Source: UBA8687 sp964564655 (lineage in GTDB: Bacteria > Nitrospinota > Nitrospinia > Nitrospinales > VA-1). From it: a stretch of DNA of 28,992 bases. Where the stretch lies: NCBI GenBank assembly GCA_964564655.1, contig CAZMBO010000018.1, positions 1 to 28,992 of the forward strand, given 5' to 3'. Positions 14,659-22,198 of this stretch are shown in pieces. The notes beneath the pieces are model-generated. The model made no database searches, was not told the origin of the DNA, and saw nothing but the letters and a program-made list of their open reading frames with translations. The translations under genes and the position numbers were made by a program. Numbering within the stretch: the stretch's first letter is position 1; the number at the start of each line of letters is the position of its first letter.

Positions 14659-15384
14659 TTATCTTTTCACTGGTAAATATTTTACAGGATTTTTGGGTTC
14701 TGTATCGTTGCGTACTTCAAAGTGAAGATGAGGTCCCGTTGAACGCCCAGTACTTCCCATTAATGAAATTCTTTGTCCTTGTTTTACGCGAGCACCTTTT
14801 TTTACCAGTATCTTTGAATTGTGCGCGTAAACGGTTGTCAGGTGGTTTTTGTGCTCTAATATAACCATCTTTCCGTAACCCGTTGGGCCCCAACCGCTGA
14901 AAACAACTTCCCCTGCTGCGGCAGCATTTATAGGCGTTCCTTTAGGTGCAGCTATATCGATTCCTTCGTGCCTACGTCCGTTTCTGTTACCGAACCCAGA
15001 AGTAAGAGTGCCTTTTGTAGGCCATATAAGAATTCCTTTACGAGGTCTGACAGTGGGTATATTTTTTTTGCTCGCAGATCTGAAGCGTGAAGAATCCGAA
15101 GGAGTAGAAGTTGTAGGAATAGAAAGTACACGTCTTGCACCGGGAATCCATAACTGAGTTCCCACTTTGATTTTTGATGTATCTCGGATATGGTTGGCTC
15201 GGCTTAGAACTTCCATATCGATTTCATATACTTGGGCAATACGATACAAAGTCTGGCCTTTTTGAACCGTGTGATAAATACCATACTGAGTCTCTGGCCA
15301 AGGGTCGAACTGAAACCCCTGACAGGCTGTTAAAAATAAATAAGTTAATAAAAATAAGATTTTAAAAAATTGATGGAAGGGCAT
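14659..15384 (-). CDS. LysM/M23 peptidase-domain lipoprotein (NlpD-like)
   Basis: The 241-residue protein has a signal peptide and lipobox LTAC with Cys21, so it should be a periplasm-facing lipoprotein processed by Lgt. A LysM domain (about 36-80, HTVQKGQTLYRIAQVYEID) binds peptidoglycan; a Ser/Thr-rich linker leads to a LytM/M23 domain (about 118-240). The metal and catalytic residues are intact: His139 and Asp143 (HEGID), His188 and the HLH pair at 219-221. E. coli NlpD lacks these and only activates amidases, whereas this protein could cut peptide cross-links itself. Start 15384 is preferred over 15414 because a promoter -10 at 15420-15425 would leave the upstream ATG essentially leaderless. 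Confidence 0.88.
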   Translation of the reverse strand: MPFHQFFKILFLLTYLFLTACQGFQFDPWPETQYGIYHTVQKGQTLYRIAQVYEIDMEVLSRANHIRDTSKIKVGTQLWIPGARRVLSIPTTSTPSDSSRFRSASKKNIPTVRPRKGILIWPTKGTLTSGFGNRNGRRHEGIDIAAPKGTPINAAAAGEVVFSGWGPTGYGKMVILEHKNHLTTVYAHNSKILVKKGARVKQGQRISLMGSTGRSTGPHLHFEVRNDTEPKNPVKYLPVKR

Positions 15385-15419
15385 TATTTCGAAGCGAAGT
15401 GAGATATAACTCATTGAAA

Positions 15420-15449
15420 ATTATATCATTTTTTCAAATATATTTACAA
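15420..15449 (-). promoter_or_regulatory. Sigma-70-type promoter for M23 lipoprotein gene
   Basis: On the minus strand TTGTAA (15449-15444) and a perfect TATAAT (15425-15420) are 18 nt apart. Transcription would begin near 15413, about 29 nt before the ATG at 15384. It lies in the short divergent region shared with the VCBS lipoprotein gene. Confidence 0.6.
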
Positions 15450-15513
15450 GTTACTAAGCATCCTGTATAAACAAAAAATCGATTTAAGTCCGCTTTTAGT
15501 CACAACAACAGTG

Positions 15514-16647
15514 ATGAAAATTAATAAAACTATTACATTATTTATAACAACGTGGATGTTGTTAGGGTGTGGTCAAAGCCAACCTCCGCCAGATATTTTT
15601 GCATTACCAGTTTCTTATATGGTTGGCAAAAAGCCTGAGGTTGTCGTGGCCCACGATATGAACAACGATGAGTTTCCTGATTTAATTGTTGTAAACTCTG
15701 CAGGAAATTCGCTGAGCTATTTCGAAGGCATAGGTGATGGAACTTTCAAAGATGCCCAGACTATTGAAACGGGCCGTGAACCTTTTGCAGTTGAATTGGC
15801 TGATTTCAACGGCGACCGTATCGCTGATATCGCTTTATGCAATTATGGCGATGGTCAAGTTTCAATTATTCTCGGGCAAAAAGATGGACTTTTCAGACTG
15901 AAGACCAACGTAAAGGTAGGGCGCCTGCCCATTGCCATAGCCTCGGGAGATTTTAACAACGATGAAATAAATGATCTCGCGGTAACTCTTCGATTCAACA
16001 AAATGATCATACTTCTAGGTGTTGGCGATGGCACCTTCAAAGTAGCAGAAGCGTATCAAGCATCACCCACTCCCGCTCATATGACCATCAGCGATTATAA
16101 TGCCGATGGTAATAAAGATATTGCTCTGGTACTCAATGCGGTTAAGGTGCGTTATTTAAAAATTTTTTACGGTAACGGCGACGGAACATTTGCACCACCC
16201 AAGTTGATTAAGGGCGGCAGTCAATCCTCCTTTCTCGCACATCATGATATAAATCTAGATGGAAAACTCGACCTATTGACGTCGAGCCCTATGAAAGATA
16301 GCCTCAGTATTTTTATGGGGGATGGAAAAGGGGACTTCACCAAATTGCAGGATTTTGCAGGGGAAAAAGGACCTCATAATATTGTAGTTGGGGATTTCAC
16401 CGGCGATAAAATTCCCGACATTGTTGTTTGTAATCGACGCAGCGCGTCCATTTCCGTTATTCCAGGTAACGGCGATGGGAGCTTTGTATATCCACACTAT
16501 AATTATGTTGTCGGATCGCAACCTAGATCCATTACCGGTGCTGATTTTAATCGCGATGGGATGATGGATATTGCTGTAGTACTGTATCAAAAAAAATTAC
16601 TTGAGGTCTTCTTAAGAAAGGCAAGCGCCCCACCGATGGATATATAA
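15514..16647 (+). CDS. VCBS/FG-GAP repeat lipoprotein, predicted seven-bladed beta-propeller
   Basis: The 377-residue product has a short signal peptide and lipobox LLGC (Cys19 counting from the ATG at 15514; a GTG lies one codon upstream). The rest consists of seven tandem repeats of 48-51 residues, each opening with an Asp-rich calcium-type loop such as DMNNDEFPD, DFNGDRIAD, DFNNDEIND, DYNADGNKD, DINLDGKLD, DFTGDKIPD and DFNRDGMMD, and most closing with GDGTF or similar. These fit the VCBS/FG-GAP (integrin-alpha-like) family, and seven repeats suit one closed propeller. Such outer-surface lipoproteins may bind proteins or carbohydrates; the partner is unknown. No enzyme domain is attached. 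It is divergent from the M23 lipoprotein gene. Confidence 0.85.
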   Translation: MKINKTITLFITTWMLLGCGQSQPPPDIFALPVSYMVGKKPEVVVAHDMNNDEFPDLIVVNSAGNSLSYFEGIGDGTFKDAQTIETGREPFAVELADFNGDRIADIALCNYGDGQVSIILGQKDGLFRLKTNVKVGRLPIAIASGDFNNDEINDLAVTLRFNKMIILLGVGDGTFKVAEAYQASPTPAHMTISDYNADGNKDIALVLNAVKVRYLKIFYGNGDGTFAPPKLIKGGSQSSFLAHHDINLDGKLDLLTSSPMKDSLSIFMGDGKGDFTKLQDFAGEKGPHNIVVGDFTGDKIPDIVVCNRRSASISVIPGNGDGSFVYPHYNYVVGSQPRSITGADFNRDGMMDIAVVLYQKKLLEVFLRKASAPPMDI

Positions 16648-16747
16648 GATCCCACTTTAGAAATTCATCTATTGTTTCGAATCAAAAAAGGGTTCGCCCC
16701 TGTAGTCAAATATACCAAAAAACCAGAGAAAGACTTGGAAGCTTATA

Positions 16748-16771
16748 GCTGGTGACCCATTGGTCACCAGC
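16748..16771. terminator. Perfect 10-bp hairpin between convergent genes
   Basis: GCTGGTGACC (16748-16757) and GGTCACCAGC (16762-16771) are perfect inverted copies around a CATT loop. The hairpin lies about 100 nt after the VCBS gene stop and 8 nt from the stop of the convergent lipoprotein gene. Neither side has a T-run, so it is not a textbook rho-independent terminator; it may stabilise 3' ends or block read-through in both directions. Confidence 0.5.
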
Positions 16772-16779
16772 CCAAGCGA

Positions 16780-17625
16780 CTACATTTCGTTTCCTAATCC
16801 ATTATCGTCGATCGGCAAGAGATTATCTTCCTCTATGGCAAGGGCCACTCGTGGATCCGATTTTAAACTATTTTTAATGACATCCAACAGGGTAGAAGCA
16901 TCTGAGTAAAAGTTATTCAGAGAAGCCTCATCCACCTTTCGAAGTGAAAGTTCCTCATAAAGATTGACCAGATTTTCTGTAAGCAATATGGATTCGGCAA
17001 TCTCTGAGTAGGGGATATTGCGTTTTCTGCTTTCGATGGCCCTTTCAGCATAAGCTATCCATATGTCCACATCCGCAGGAGGGTTGCCCAGATCAATATA
17101 GCTCTTCCTCATCTTTTCTTTTCCATACCTTTTCAATTCCTCTACTTTGTTTCTCCCCCACGCATCCAAAGGCATCCCATGAGCCCCTTGGCAAATATGT
17201 TTTAGTGAAAAGACAAGTCGATTCAATTGACTGTCTATTTGCATTCCATAATCAGAATATTTTTTTGCCTCAGCTATCCTTTCAAAAACGTGCCATGCCC
17301 CGCCGCGTTTTTGAACCACCATCCGTCTTTTGTTTAGTGCATTGGCCTCTGCAAGACAGCTCTCTTCACTATTAATTGAAGAGTTTGAAGTCGAAATCGT
17401 ATTGAGTTTTTTTACCAACCTGTCATCAATAGGCAAAGCAAGTTTCTCACCTATTGAAAACATAGTTGATTTTGTTTTTTTTATCTCCTCTTTTCGTACC
17501 CAGGTGTTTTCTTTAAACGGCATTTGCATAGGTTCATCCTGAGCGGCCTCTGGACTACAACTCATTACCAGAACCCCTCCAACGATTACGCAAAAAATAA
17601 TCTGTAAACGCTTCATTTTAGACAT
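16780..17625 (-). CDS. Orphan lipoprotein of unknown function
   Basis: The 281-residue protein has a basic N-terminus (MSKMKR), a hydrophobic core and lipobox LVMSC with Cys23, so it should be lipid-anchored. The mature part is hydrophilic and mostly helical by appearance, with Lys/Glu-rich stretches, and has only two further cysteines (in EESCLAEANALNKRR and KHICQGAHG), which might form a disulfide in the periplasm. The end is acidic (EEDNLLPIDDNGLGNEM). I recognise no domain. The first ~41 nt of the gene are repeated after the N gap at 17740-17780; this is an assembly overlap, not a second gene. An in-frame Met three codons on is an alternative start. Confidence 0.75.
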   Translation of the reverse strand: MSKMKRLQIIFCVIVGGVLVMSCSPEAAQDEPMQMPFKENTWVRKEEIKKTKSTMFSIGEKLALPIDDRLVKKLNTISTSNSSINSEESCLAEANALNKRRMVVQKRGGAWHVFERIAEAKKYSDYGMQIDSQLNRLVFSLKHICQGAHGMPLDAWGRNKVEELKRYGKEKMRKSYIDLGNPPADVDIWIAYAERAIESRKRNIPYSEIAESILLTENLVNLYEELSLRKVDEASLNNFYSDASTLLDVIKNSLKSDPRVALAIEEDNLLPIDDNGLGNEM

Positions 17626-17639
17626 TCTCAGCTCTCATG
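17585..17639. repeat. Contig-end overlap, left copy (55 bp)
   Basis: These 55 bp are identical to 17740-17794 on the other side of the N run. They contain the orphan lipoprotein start. The pattern is expected when two contigs that overlap by one k-mer were scaffolded with a default gap. Confidence 0.9.
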
Positions 17640-17739
17640 NNNNNNNNNNNNNNNNNNNNNNNNNNNNNNNNNNNNNNNNNNNNNNNNNNNNNNNNNNNNN
17701 NNNNNNNNNNNNNNNNNNNNNNNNNNNNNNNNNNNNNNN
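17640..17739. other. Assembly gap, 100 N (probably spurious)
   Basis: Exactly 100 undetermined bases, the default scaffolding gap. Because the same 55 bp lie on both sides, the true sequence probably joins 17639 directly to 17795 with no missing DNA. Confidence 0.95.
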
Positions 17740-17794
17740 ATTACGCAAAAAATAATCTGTAAACGCTTCATTTTAGACATTCTCAGCTCTCATG
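17740..17794. repeat. Contig-end overlap, right copy (55 bp)
   Basis: Identical to 17585-17639. It holds a false duplicate of the first codons of the orphan lipoprotein gene and of its ribosome-site region. It should be merged with the left copy. Confidence 0.9.
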
Positions 17795-17859
17795 ATTTTA
17801 AAAAATGATTTAATGTTGTACACTAATTTTATAGCGCCTGCATAAAAATGAAATTAAAG

Positions 17860-17916
17860 AAGCCTAGCCAATTCTGCCTTTACAATAACTAGATACGGCA
17901 AAAACTGGACAGGCTT
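17860..17916 (-). terminator. Imperfect stem-loop downstream of shc
   Basis: AAGCCT (17860-17865) pairs with AGGCTT (17911-17916), CCA with TGG, and TTCTGCC (17872-17878) with GGCAAAA (17897-17903). The one C-A mismatch becomes a G-U pair in minus-strand RNA, so the fold is more stable there. On the minus strand it is followed by T-rich sequence, and it lies about 100 nt after the shc stop, fitting a weak terminator. The rest of 17795-18013 shows no gene. Confidence 0.4.
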
Positions 17917-18013
17917 TTTGAGTAATAAGCGGTTTTATCGTTAAGCTTTATAAACCTAATAATATCAAAAATTTCTATATCATTAAAATCTAAAAATTAC
18001 TTTATTTTTAGAT

Positions 18014-19969
18014 TCAATCCTTTGCAATTGCCTGTCGGTATCGACCAAGTGCCATCAAAGGAAAGAAATGCTGGTACATATGGTATTTGATGAAGAAATG
18101 GGCGGGAAACCCCGTTCCTGTAAATTCATCTTCCCACCAGGTTCCCAATTCATTTTGATTGCGTAATAAAAATTCCACACCGCGTTTAGCTACATCACCC
18201 TTAGCTTCACCACCTGCGATCAGTCCCAGTAACGCCCAGGCTGTTTGAGAAGCTGTGCTATTGCCACGTCCACGCAAACTAGGCTCTTCATAACTCTGGC
18301 AGGTTTCACCCCATCCACCATCTTCATTTTGATGTGTCTCTAACCATAGAATGGCTTTTCGACTAAAAGGTTGATTCATGTCTTCCCCCATTGCCAATAA
18401 TCCGTTCAAAGCCAAAAATGTTCCATAAATGTAATTCACGCCCCAACGACCAAACCAGCATCCATCCAGCTCTTGGTTATCCTTTATAAACTTTAAGGTA
18501 CGAGCAACTTGAGGGTGTTCCTTTTTAAACCCCCATGTGGACAACATCCATAAAATTCGACTGGATACATCAACGGTAGGCGGATCGAGCAAAGCCTTAT
18601 GGTCAGCAAAAGGAACTTCATTAAAAACCTCTTTATCATTATCGATATCAAAAGCTCCCCATCCCCCATTTTTACTTTGCATGCTAAGCAACCAATTCAT
18701 GGCTCTTTGACATTCGCCAAGCTTGTTCTGGACATCGGGAAGTTCTAACCGATTTAAGGCCATTAAAATTTCTGCGGTATCGTCTGTATCGGGATACAAT
18801 TCATTATAAAACTCAAACGCCCATCCACCCGGTTCCGCATCCGGGTTTTTAATTTTCCAATCGCCACGTTTGACCACCTGTTTAGAAAGAATCCACTCAC
18901 CGGCTTTTATCAAGGCAGGGTGATCCGTAGGAACTCCTGAATCCATTAGAGCATTCAAACAAATTGCAGTATCCCATAAAGGTGAAACGCAGGCCTGCAT
19001 CCAAAGCCTGTCTTCTTTTTCTAAAAGAAATCGATCAACCGCCTCCATTCCTTTGACGCACGCGGGGTGTTCCTTGGAATACCCCAAAAAATGCAAAGCT
19101 AAAAGAGAATTGAGCATAGCAGGCTGGATTCCAGCCCAATCCCCTTCCTCTTCCTGGTGCTCCACCGTCCATTTTTCTACCTCACGCATTGCCATTTTTC
19201 GAAATGGTTTCCAGGGAAATTTACTGGCGAGTTTCAGTATACGGTCCAAATAGATAAATGTATTTCTCCAGCTTGTGAACGGCAAGCCGCTGGGTTTAAA
19301 ATGGAGGTCGTGGTCGTTTTCCGTAAACAACTCCTGAACATCCCGACCTGCGGGCAAAAGGTGCACCGGCTCAATAGAACGCACCAGAGAAAGCGGCACT
19401 ACGGTTCCCCTCGACCAACTGGAAATTTTGTAAATATTAAAATAGAAACTATTGGGCAATAAAATGATTTCCATGGGAATGGCAGGGCAAACATCCCAAG
19501 ATATCTGACCGAACATAGCGAGAAATATTTTTGTGAAAACACGGGTCTTCTTTATACCACCGTTTTTTCGGATTGCGTTTCTAGCGCGCACCATTTCTTC
19601 CCGGTCGGCCGGCACCCCTGCAATTTTTAACGCCATATAAGACTCAACCGTAGAATTGATGTCGCACAAGCCACCATGAAAAAGTGGCCAACTACCATCT
19701 TCCCGCTGCATATGAAACAGGTAATTGACTATCTTTTTTTGCCGTTCGGCGTCCAATCGATCTGTGAAATGCATGAAGAAAATCAGTTCGGCAGAAATGG
19801 TCACATTAGCCTCCAGTTCATCTACCCAATAGCCCTTTTCATGTTGACGAGATAACAGATAATCTTGTGACCTCTCGATAGAACGGCCTAACACATCCTC
19901 AGTCATCGTCGAACCATCAGATGACGCAGAGGTTTCTTCCATTTCCGTAAATTTATCCATATTTTCCAT
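18014..19969 (-). CDS. shc: Squalene-hopene cyclase
   Basis: The enzyme cyclises squalene to hopene/hopanol in the membrane, founding hopanoid synthesis; HpnH encoded at 10260 acts on the product. The form starting at 19969 has 651 residues, within the family range. The catalytic DTDD motif (in YPDTDDTAEILMALNRL) lies at about 394-397, and QW repeats are visible (QREDGSW, QSKNGGWGAF, QNEDGGWGETC, QNELGTWWE). The conserved domain begins at GRSIERSQDYLLSRQHEKGYWVDELEANVT. The frame is open to 20038; Met at 19969, 19960, 19942 or 19906 are all possible starts and none has a strong ribosome site. It is transcribed divergently from rplM. Sequence identity to sterol cyclases was not tested, but the bacterial architecture is clear. 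Confidence 0.93.
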   Translation of the reverse strand: MENMDKFTEMEETSASSDGSTMTEDVLGRSIERSQDYLLSRQHEKGYWVDELEANVTISAELIFFMHFTDRLDAERQKKIVNYLFHMQREDGSWPLFHGGLCDINSTVESYMALKIAGVPADREEMVRARNAIRKNGGIKKTRVFTKIFLAMFGQISWDVCPAIPMEIILLPNSFYFNIYKISSWSRGTVVPLSLVRSIEPVHLLPAGRDVQELFTENDHDLHFKPSGLPFTSWRNTFIYLDRILKLASKFPWKPFRKMAMREVEKWTVEHQEEEGDWAGIQPAMLNSLLALHFLGYSKEHPACVKGMEAVDRFLLEKEDRLWMQACVSPLWDTAICLNALMDSGVPTDHPALIKAGEWILSKQVVKRGDWKIKNPDAEPGGWAFEFYNELYPDTDDTAEILMALNRLELPDVQNKLGECQRAMNWLLSMQSKNGGWGAFDIDNDKEVFNEVPFADHKALLDPPTVDVSSRILWMLSTWGFKKEHPQVARTLKFIKDNQELDGCWFGRWGVNYIYGTFLALNGLLAMGEDMNQPFSRKAILWLETHQNEDGGWGETCQSYEEPSLRGRGNSTASQTAWALLGLIAGGEAKGDVAKRGVEFLLRNQNELGTWWEDEFTGTGFPAHFFIKYHMYQHFFPLMALGRYRQAIAKD

Positions 19970-20071
19970 GCAGTTAGCTAATATTCTCAAAATTTCCAGA
20001 GAGAAGACTAAATTAACCCATTTTATGCTATAAAGCAAAACTCACCATATAGCGGAGCCAAACAAAACCCA

Positions 20072-20100
20072 TTGACAATGTTATAAATCTCTTTTAACAT
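20072..20100 (+). promoter_or_regulatory. Sigma-70-type promoter for rplM-rpsI
   Basis: A consensus TTGACA (20072-20077) is followed after exactly 17 nt by TAACAT (20095-20100). Transcription would start near 20107, giving a leader of about 42 nt before rplM. It lies in the divergent region between shc and rplM. Confidence 0.65.
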
Positions 20101-20148
20101 GCAGGGTTTAAAACATTTGAAATTTAACATCAAAAGAATCGGCATATA

Positions 20149-20580
20149 ATGAAAACAACTTATTTTGCAAAACCTGGCGAAGTCGAGAAAAAATGGGTGC
20201 TGATTGACGCAACAGATAAAGCTCTGGGAAGAATCGCCAGCAAAGCCGCATCAATAATTCGCGGAAAAACCAAACCAACTTTTACCCCGCATACAGACAC
20301 CGGGGATAATGTAATCATTATCAATGCCGCTAAGGTAAAGCTAACCGGAAAAAAATGGGACGACAAAATCTATTACCACCATACTGGTTGGTCTGGAGGA
20401 ATCAAATCCATCACCGCTAAAGAAATGTTGGAAAAAAAGCCTTCGGATCTGTTGCAAAAAGCCATTCGTGGAATGTTGCCTAAAAATAGATTGGGTCGCA
20501 CCTTGAACAATAATTATAGAATATACGATACGGCAGAGCATCCACACGGAAGCCAGAATCCCGAAAACGTAGCTATTTAA
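20149..20580 (+). CDS. rplM: 50S ribosomal protein L13
   Basis: L13 is an early-assembling protein of the large subunit. The 143-residue length is typical. The N-terminus MKTTYFAKPGEVEKKWVLIDATDKALGRIAS and the signature around IRGMLPKNRLGR (about 107-118) are intact, as is YRIYDTAEHPHGSQNP near the end. It heads the standard two-gene unit with rpsI, 35 nt downstream, under the promoter at 20072-20100. Confidence 0.98.
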   Translation: MKTTYFAKPGEVEKKWVLIDATDKALGRIASKAASIIRGKTKPTFTPHTDTGDNVIIINAAKVKLTGKKWDDKIYYHHTGWSGGIKSITAKEMLEKKPSDLLQKAIRGMLPKNRLGRTLNNNYRIYDTAEHPHGSQNPENVAI

Positions 20581-20615
20581 TCGCCTTAAAGAAAAGACGG
20601 AGAGTAATAACAATT

Positions 20616-21005
20616 ATGATCGAACGATTTTATGCAACTGGAAAGCGAAAAGAATCCATAGCGAAAGTATGGGTTCAAGCGGGTAAGGGAAATATCACTG
20701 TTAATAATAAATCCCTTAAAGAATATTTTTGCCGCGAAAGCTTGGAATGCATTATCAAGCATCCTTTGATCGAGACTGATACTCTTAAGTCGATTGATAT
20801 TAAAGCTACAGTTAAAGGAGGCGGGCTTTCAGGCCAGTCTGGTGCTCTTCGTCTGGGTATTTCCCGAGCTCTTATTTTGACCAACTCAAGTCTACGAGCA
20901 CCTCTCAAAAAAGCAGGATTCCTCACCCGAGATTCCAGGTCTGTAGAAAGAAAGAAATACGGGCAGCCTGGCGCACGTAAAAAATTCCAGTTCTCTAAGA
21001 GATAA
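20616..21005 (+). CDS. rpsI: 30S ribosomal protein S9
   Basis: S9 is a small-subunit protein whose C-terminal tail reaches the P-site tRNA. The 129 residues are typical, from MIERFYATGKRKESIAKVW through GGGLSGQSGALRLGISRAL to the basic tail YGQPGARKKFQFSKR with the conserved terminal SKR. It follows rplM by 35 nt. A 149-nt gap separates it from argC. Confidence 0.98.
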   Translation: MIERFYATGKRKESIAKVWVQAGKGNITVNNKSLKEYFCRESLECIIKHPLIETDTLKSIDIKATVKGGGLSGQSGALRLGISRALILTNSSLRAPLKKAGFLTRDSRSVERKKYGQPGARKKFQFSKR

Positions 21006-21080
21006 ATAATCAACTGGCAATTTTCTTTCGTATCGTATCCGAGTACGTGTTTGAGCTTTGCCAAGCCGCAAAACCTTGCA

Positions 21081-21102
21081 GGAAAAAGACACCTCTTTTT
21101 CT
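21081..21102 (+). terminator. Stem-loop after rpsI
   Basis: GGAAAAAG (21081-21088) pairs with CTTTTTCT (21095-21102) over eight pairs (one G-U) with a 6-nt loop, 75 nt after the rpsI stop. The sequence after it is A-rich, so it is a weak rho-independent candidate; the 3' arm itself holds five T. Confidence 0.4.
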
Positions 21103-21129
21103 CAAAAACCATTATTATTGAAGTAGAAT

Positions 21130-21145
21130 CCTATCTTTATAGGAG
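21130..21145 (+). promoter_or_regulatory. Hairpin touching the argC ribosome site
   Basis: CCTAT (21130-21134) pairs with ATAGG (21139-21143) around a 4-nt loop, and the 3' arm overlaps the AGGAG ribosome site (21141-21145), nine nt before the argC ATG. A TAGAAT -10-like box (21124-21129) sits immediately upstream without a good -35. The hairpin may tune argC translation, but five pairs are few. Confidence 0.35.
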
Positions 21146-21154
21146 TTTTTTATT

Positions 21155-22192
21155 ATGATAAAAGTTGGCATTGCTGGAGCCAGCGGATATACCGGACTCG
21201 AATTGATACGCCTTCTGGCAAATCACTCTGAAACCGAATTATCCGTTTTGACTTCCGAAACATATAAAGGAAAATCTATTTCCGATGTCTTTCCGTCATT
21301 AAATGGAATCATCGACATTGAACTGCAACCTCTCGATAGTGGAATTTTCAAAACCTGTGATGTTGTCTTCCTTGCGTTGCCCCACACTACCGGCATGGAT
21401 AAATTGCCGCAAATAATAAAATCAAATTGCAAGGTAGTGGATCTTAGTGCGGACTATCGATTAAAAGATGCTGATGCTTACCCGAAATGGTACGCGCTGA
21501 CTCACACACATCCTGAGTTATTGTCTCAGACTGTATATGGTCTTTCAGAATTGCACCGCGAAAAAATCAAAAGTGCGCAGGTGGTCGCTAACCCAGGCTG
21601 CTACCCTACCAGTGTGATTCTTGCTCTCGCACCATTAATGAAAACCGATTGGGTAGATTTAACCAGCATTATCTCTGACAGTAAATCGGGTGTTTCAGGT
21701 GCAGGGCGAAAACTATCTACAATAACTCATTTTTCTGAAGCAAATGAAGGTGTGACCCCTTATAGCTTGGTCGGCCATCGTCATACCCCCGAAATGGAAC
21801 AGGAACTTTCAGGTCTAGCCGGAAAACCTATTAAAATAAGTTTTTCTCCTCACCTAATTCCAATGAGTCGAGGAATGCTGAGCACGGTTTACATTAATTT
21901 AAAAAAGAAATTAAATGAAGACGATCTAATCGAGCATTATCAAAAGTTTTATGGCAATGAATACTTTATTCGAATCCTAAGCAAAGGCAAGCTTGCCAGC
22001 ACTCATCCTGTTTCCCATTCCAATTTCTGTGATATTGGGATCAAAGTAGATACGCGGGTGGATAGGCTGATCATTACAAGTGCCCTAGATAACCTTGTAA
22101 AGGGTGCTTCTGGTCAAGCCATTCAAAATATGAACATCATGCAAGGGTTTGAAGAAAAACTAGGTCTTCAATCACCCGGAATTTTCCCATAA
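21155..22192 (+). CDS. argC: N-acetyl-gamma-glutamyl-phosphate reductase
   Basis: ArgC reduces N-acetylglutamyl phosphate to the semialdehyde with NADPH, the third step of arginine synthesis. The 345-residue protein begins MIKVGIAGASGYTGLELIRLL with the dinucleotide loop GASGYTG (8-14). The catalytic Cys149 lies in ANPGCYPTS, and SDSKSGVSGAGR and the HRHTPEMEQEL block follow. AGGAG precedes the ATG by nine nt and is partly held in a small hairpin. argJ follows after six nt, so the two are co-transcribed. Confidence 0.96.
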   Translation: MIKVGIAGASGYTGLELIRLLANHSETELSVLTSETYKGKSISDVFPSLNGIIDIELQPLDSGIFKTCDVVFLALPHTTGMDKLPQIIKSNCKVVDLSADYRLKDADAYPKWYALTHTHPELLSQTVYGLSELHREKIKSAQVVANPGCYPTSVILALAPLMKTDWVDLTSIISDSKSGVSGAGRKLSTITHFSEANEGVTPYSLVGHRHTPEMEQELSGLAGKPIKISFSPHLIPMSRGMLSTVYINLKKKLNEDDLIEHYQKFYGNEYFIRILSKGKLASTHPVSHSNFCDIGIKVDTRVDRLIITSALDNLVKGASGQAIQNMNIMQGFEEKLGLQSPGIFP

Positions 22193-22198
22193 AAAATC

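Noticed and set aside
17585..17794. 55-bp direct repeat read as an attachment site or duplication
   Set aside because: The copies flank exactly 100 N and no mobility gene is nearby, so a contig-end overlap is the simpler explanation.
20675..21112. 145-codon minus-strand frame over rpsI
   Set aside because: It is antisense to a certain ribosomal protein gene and has no family features.
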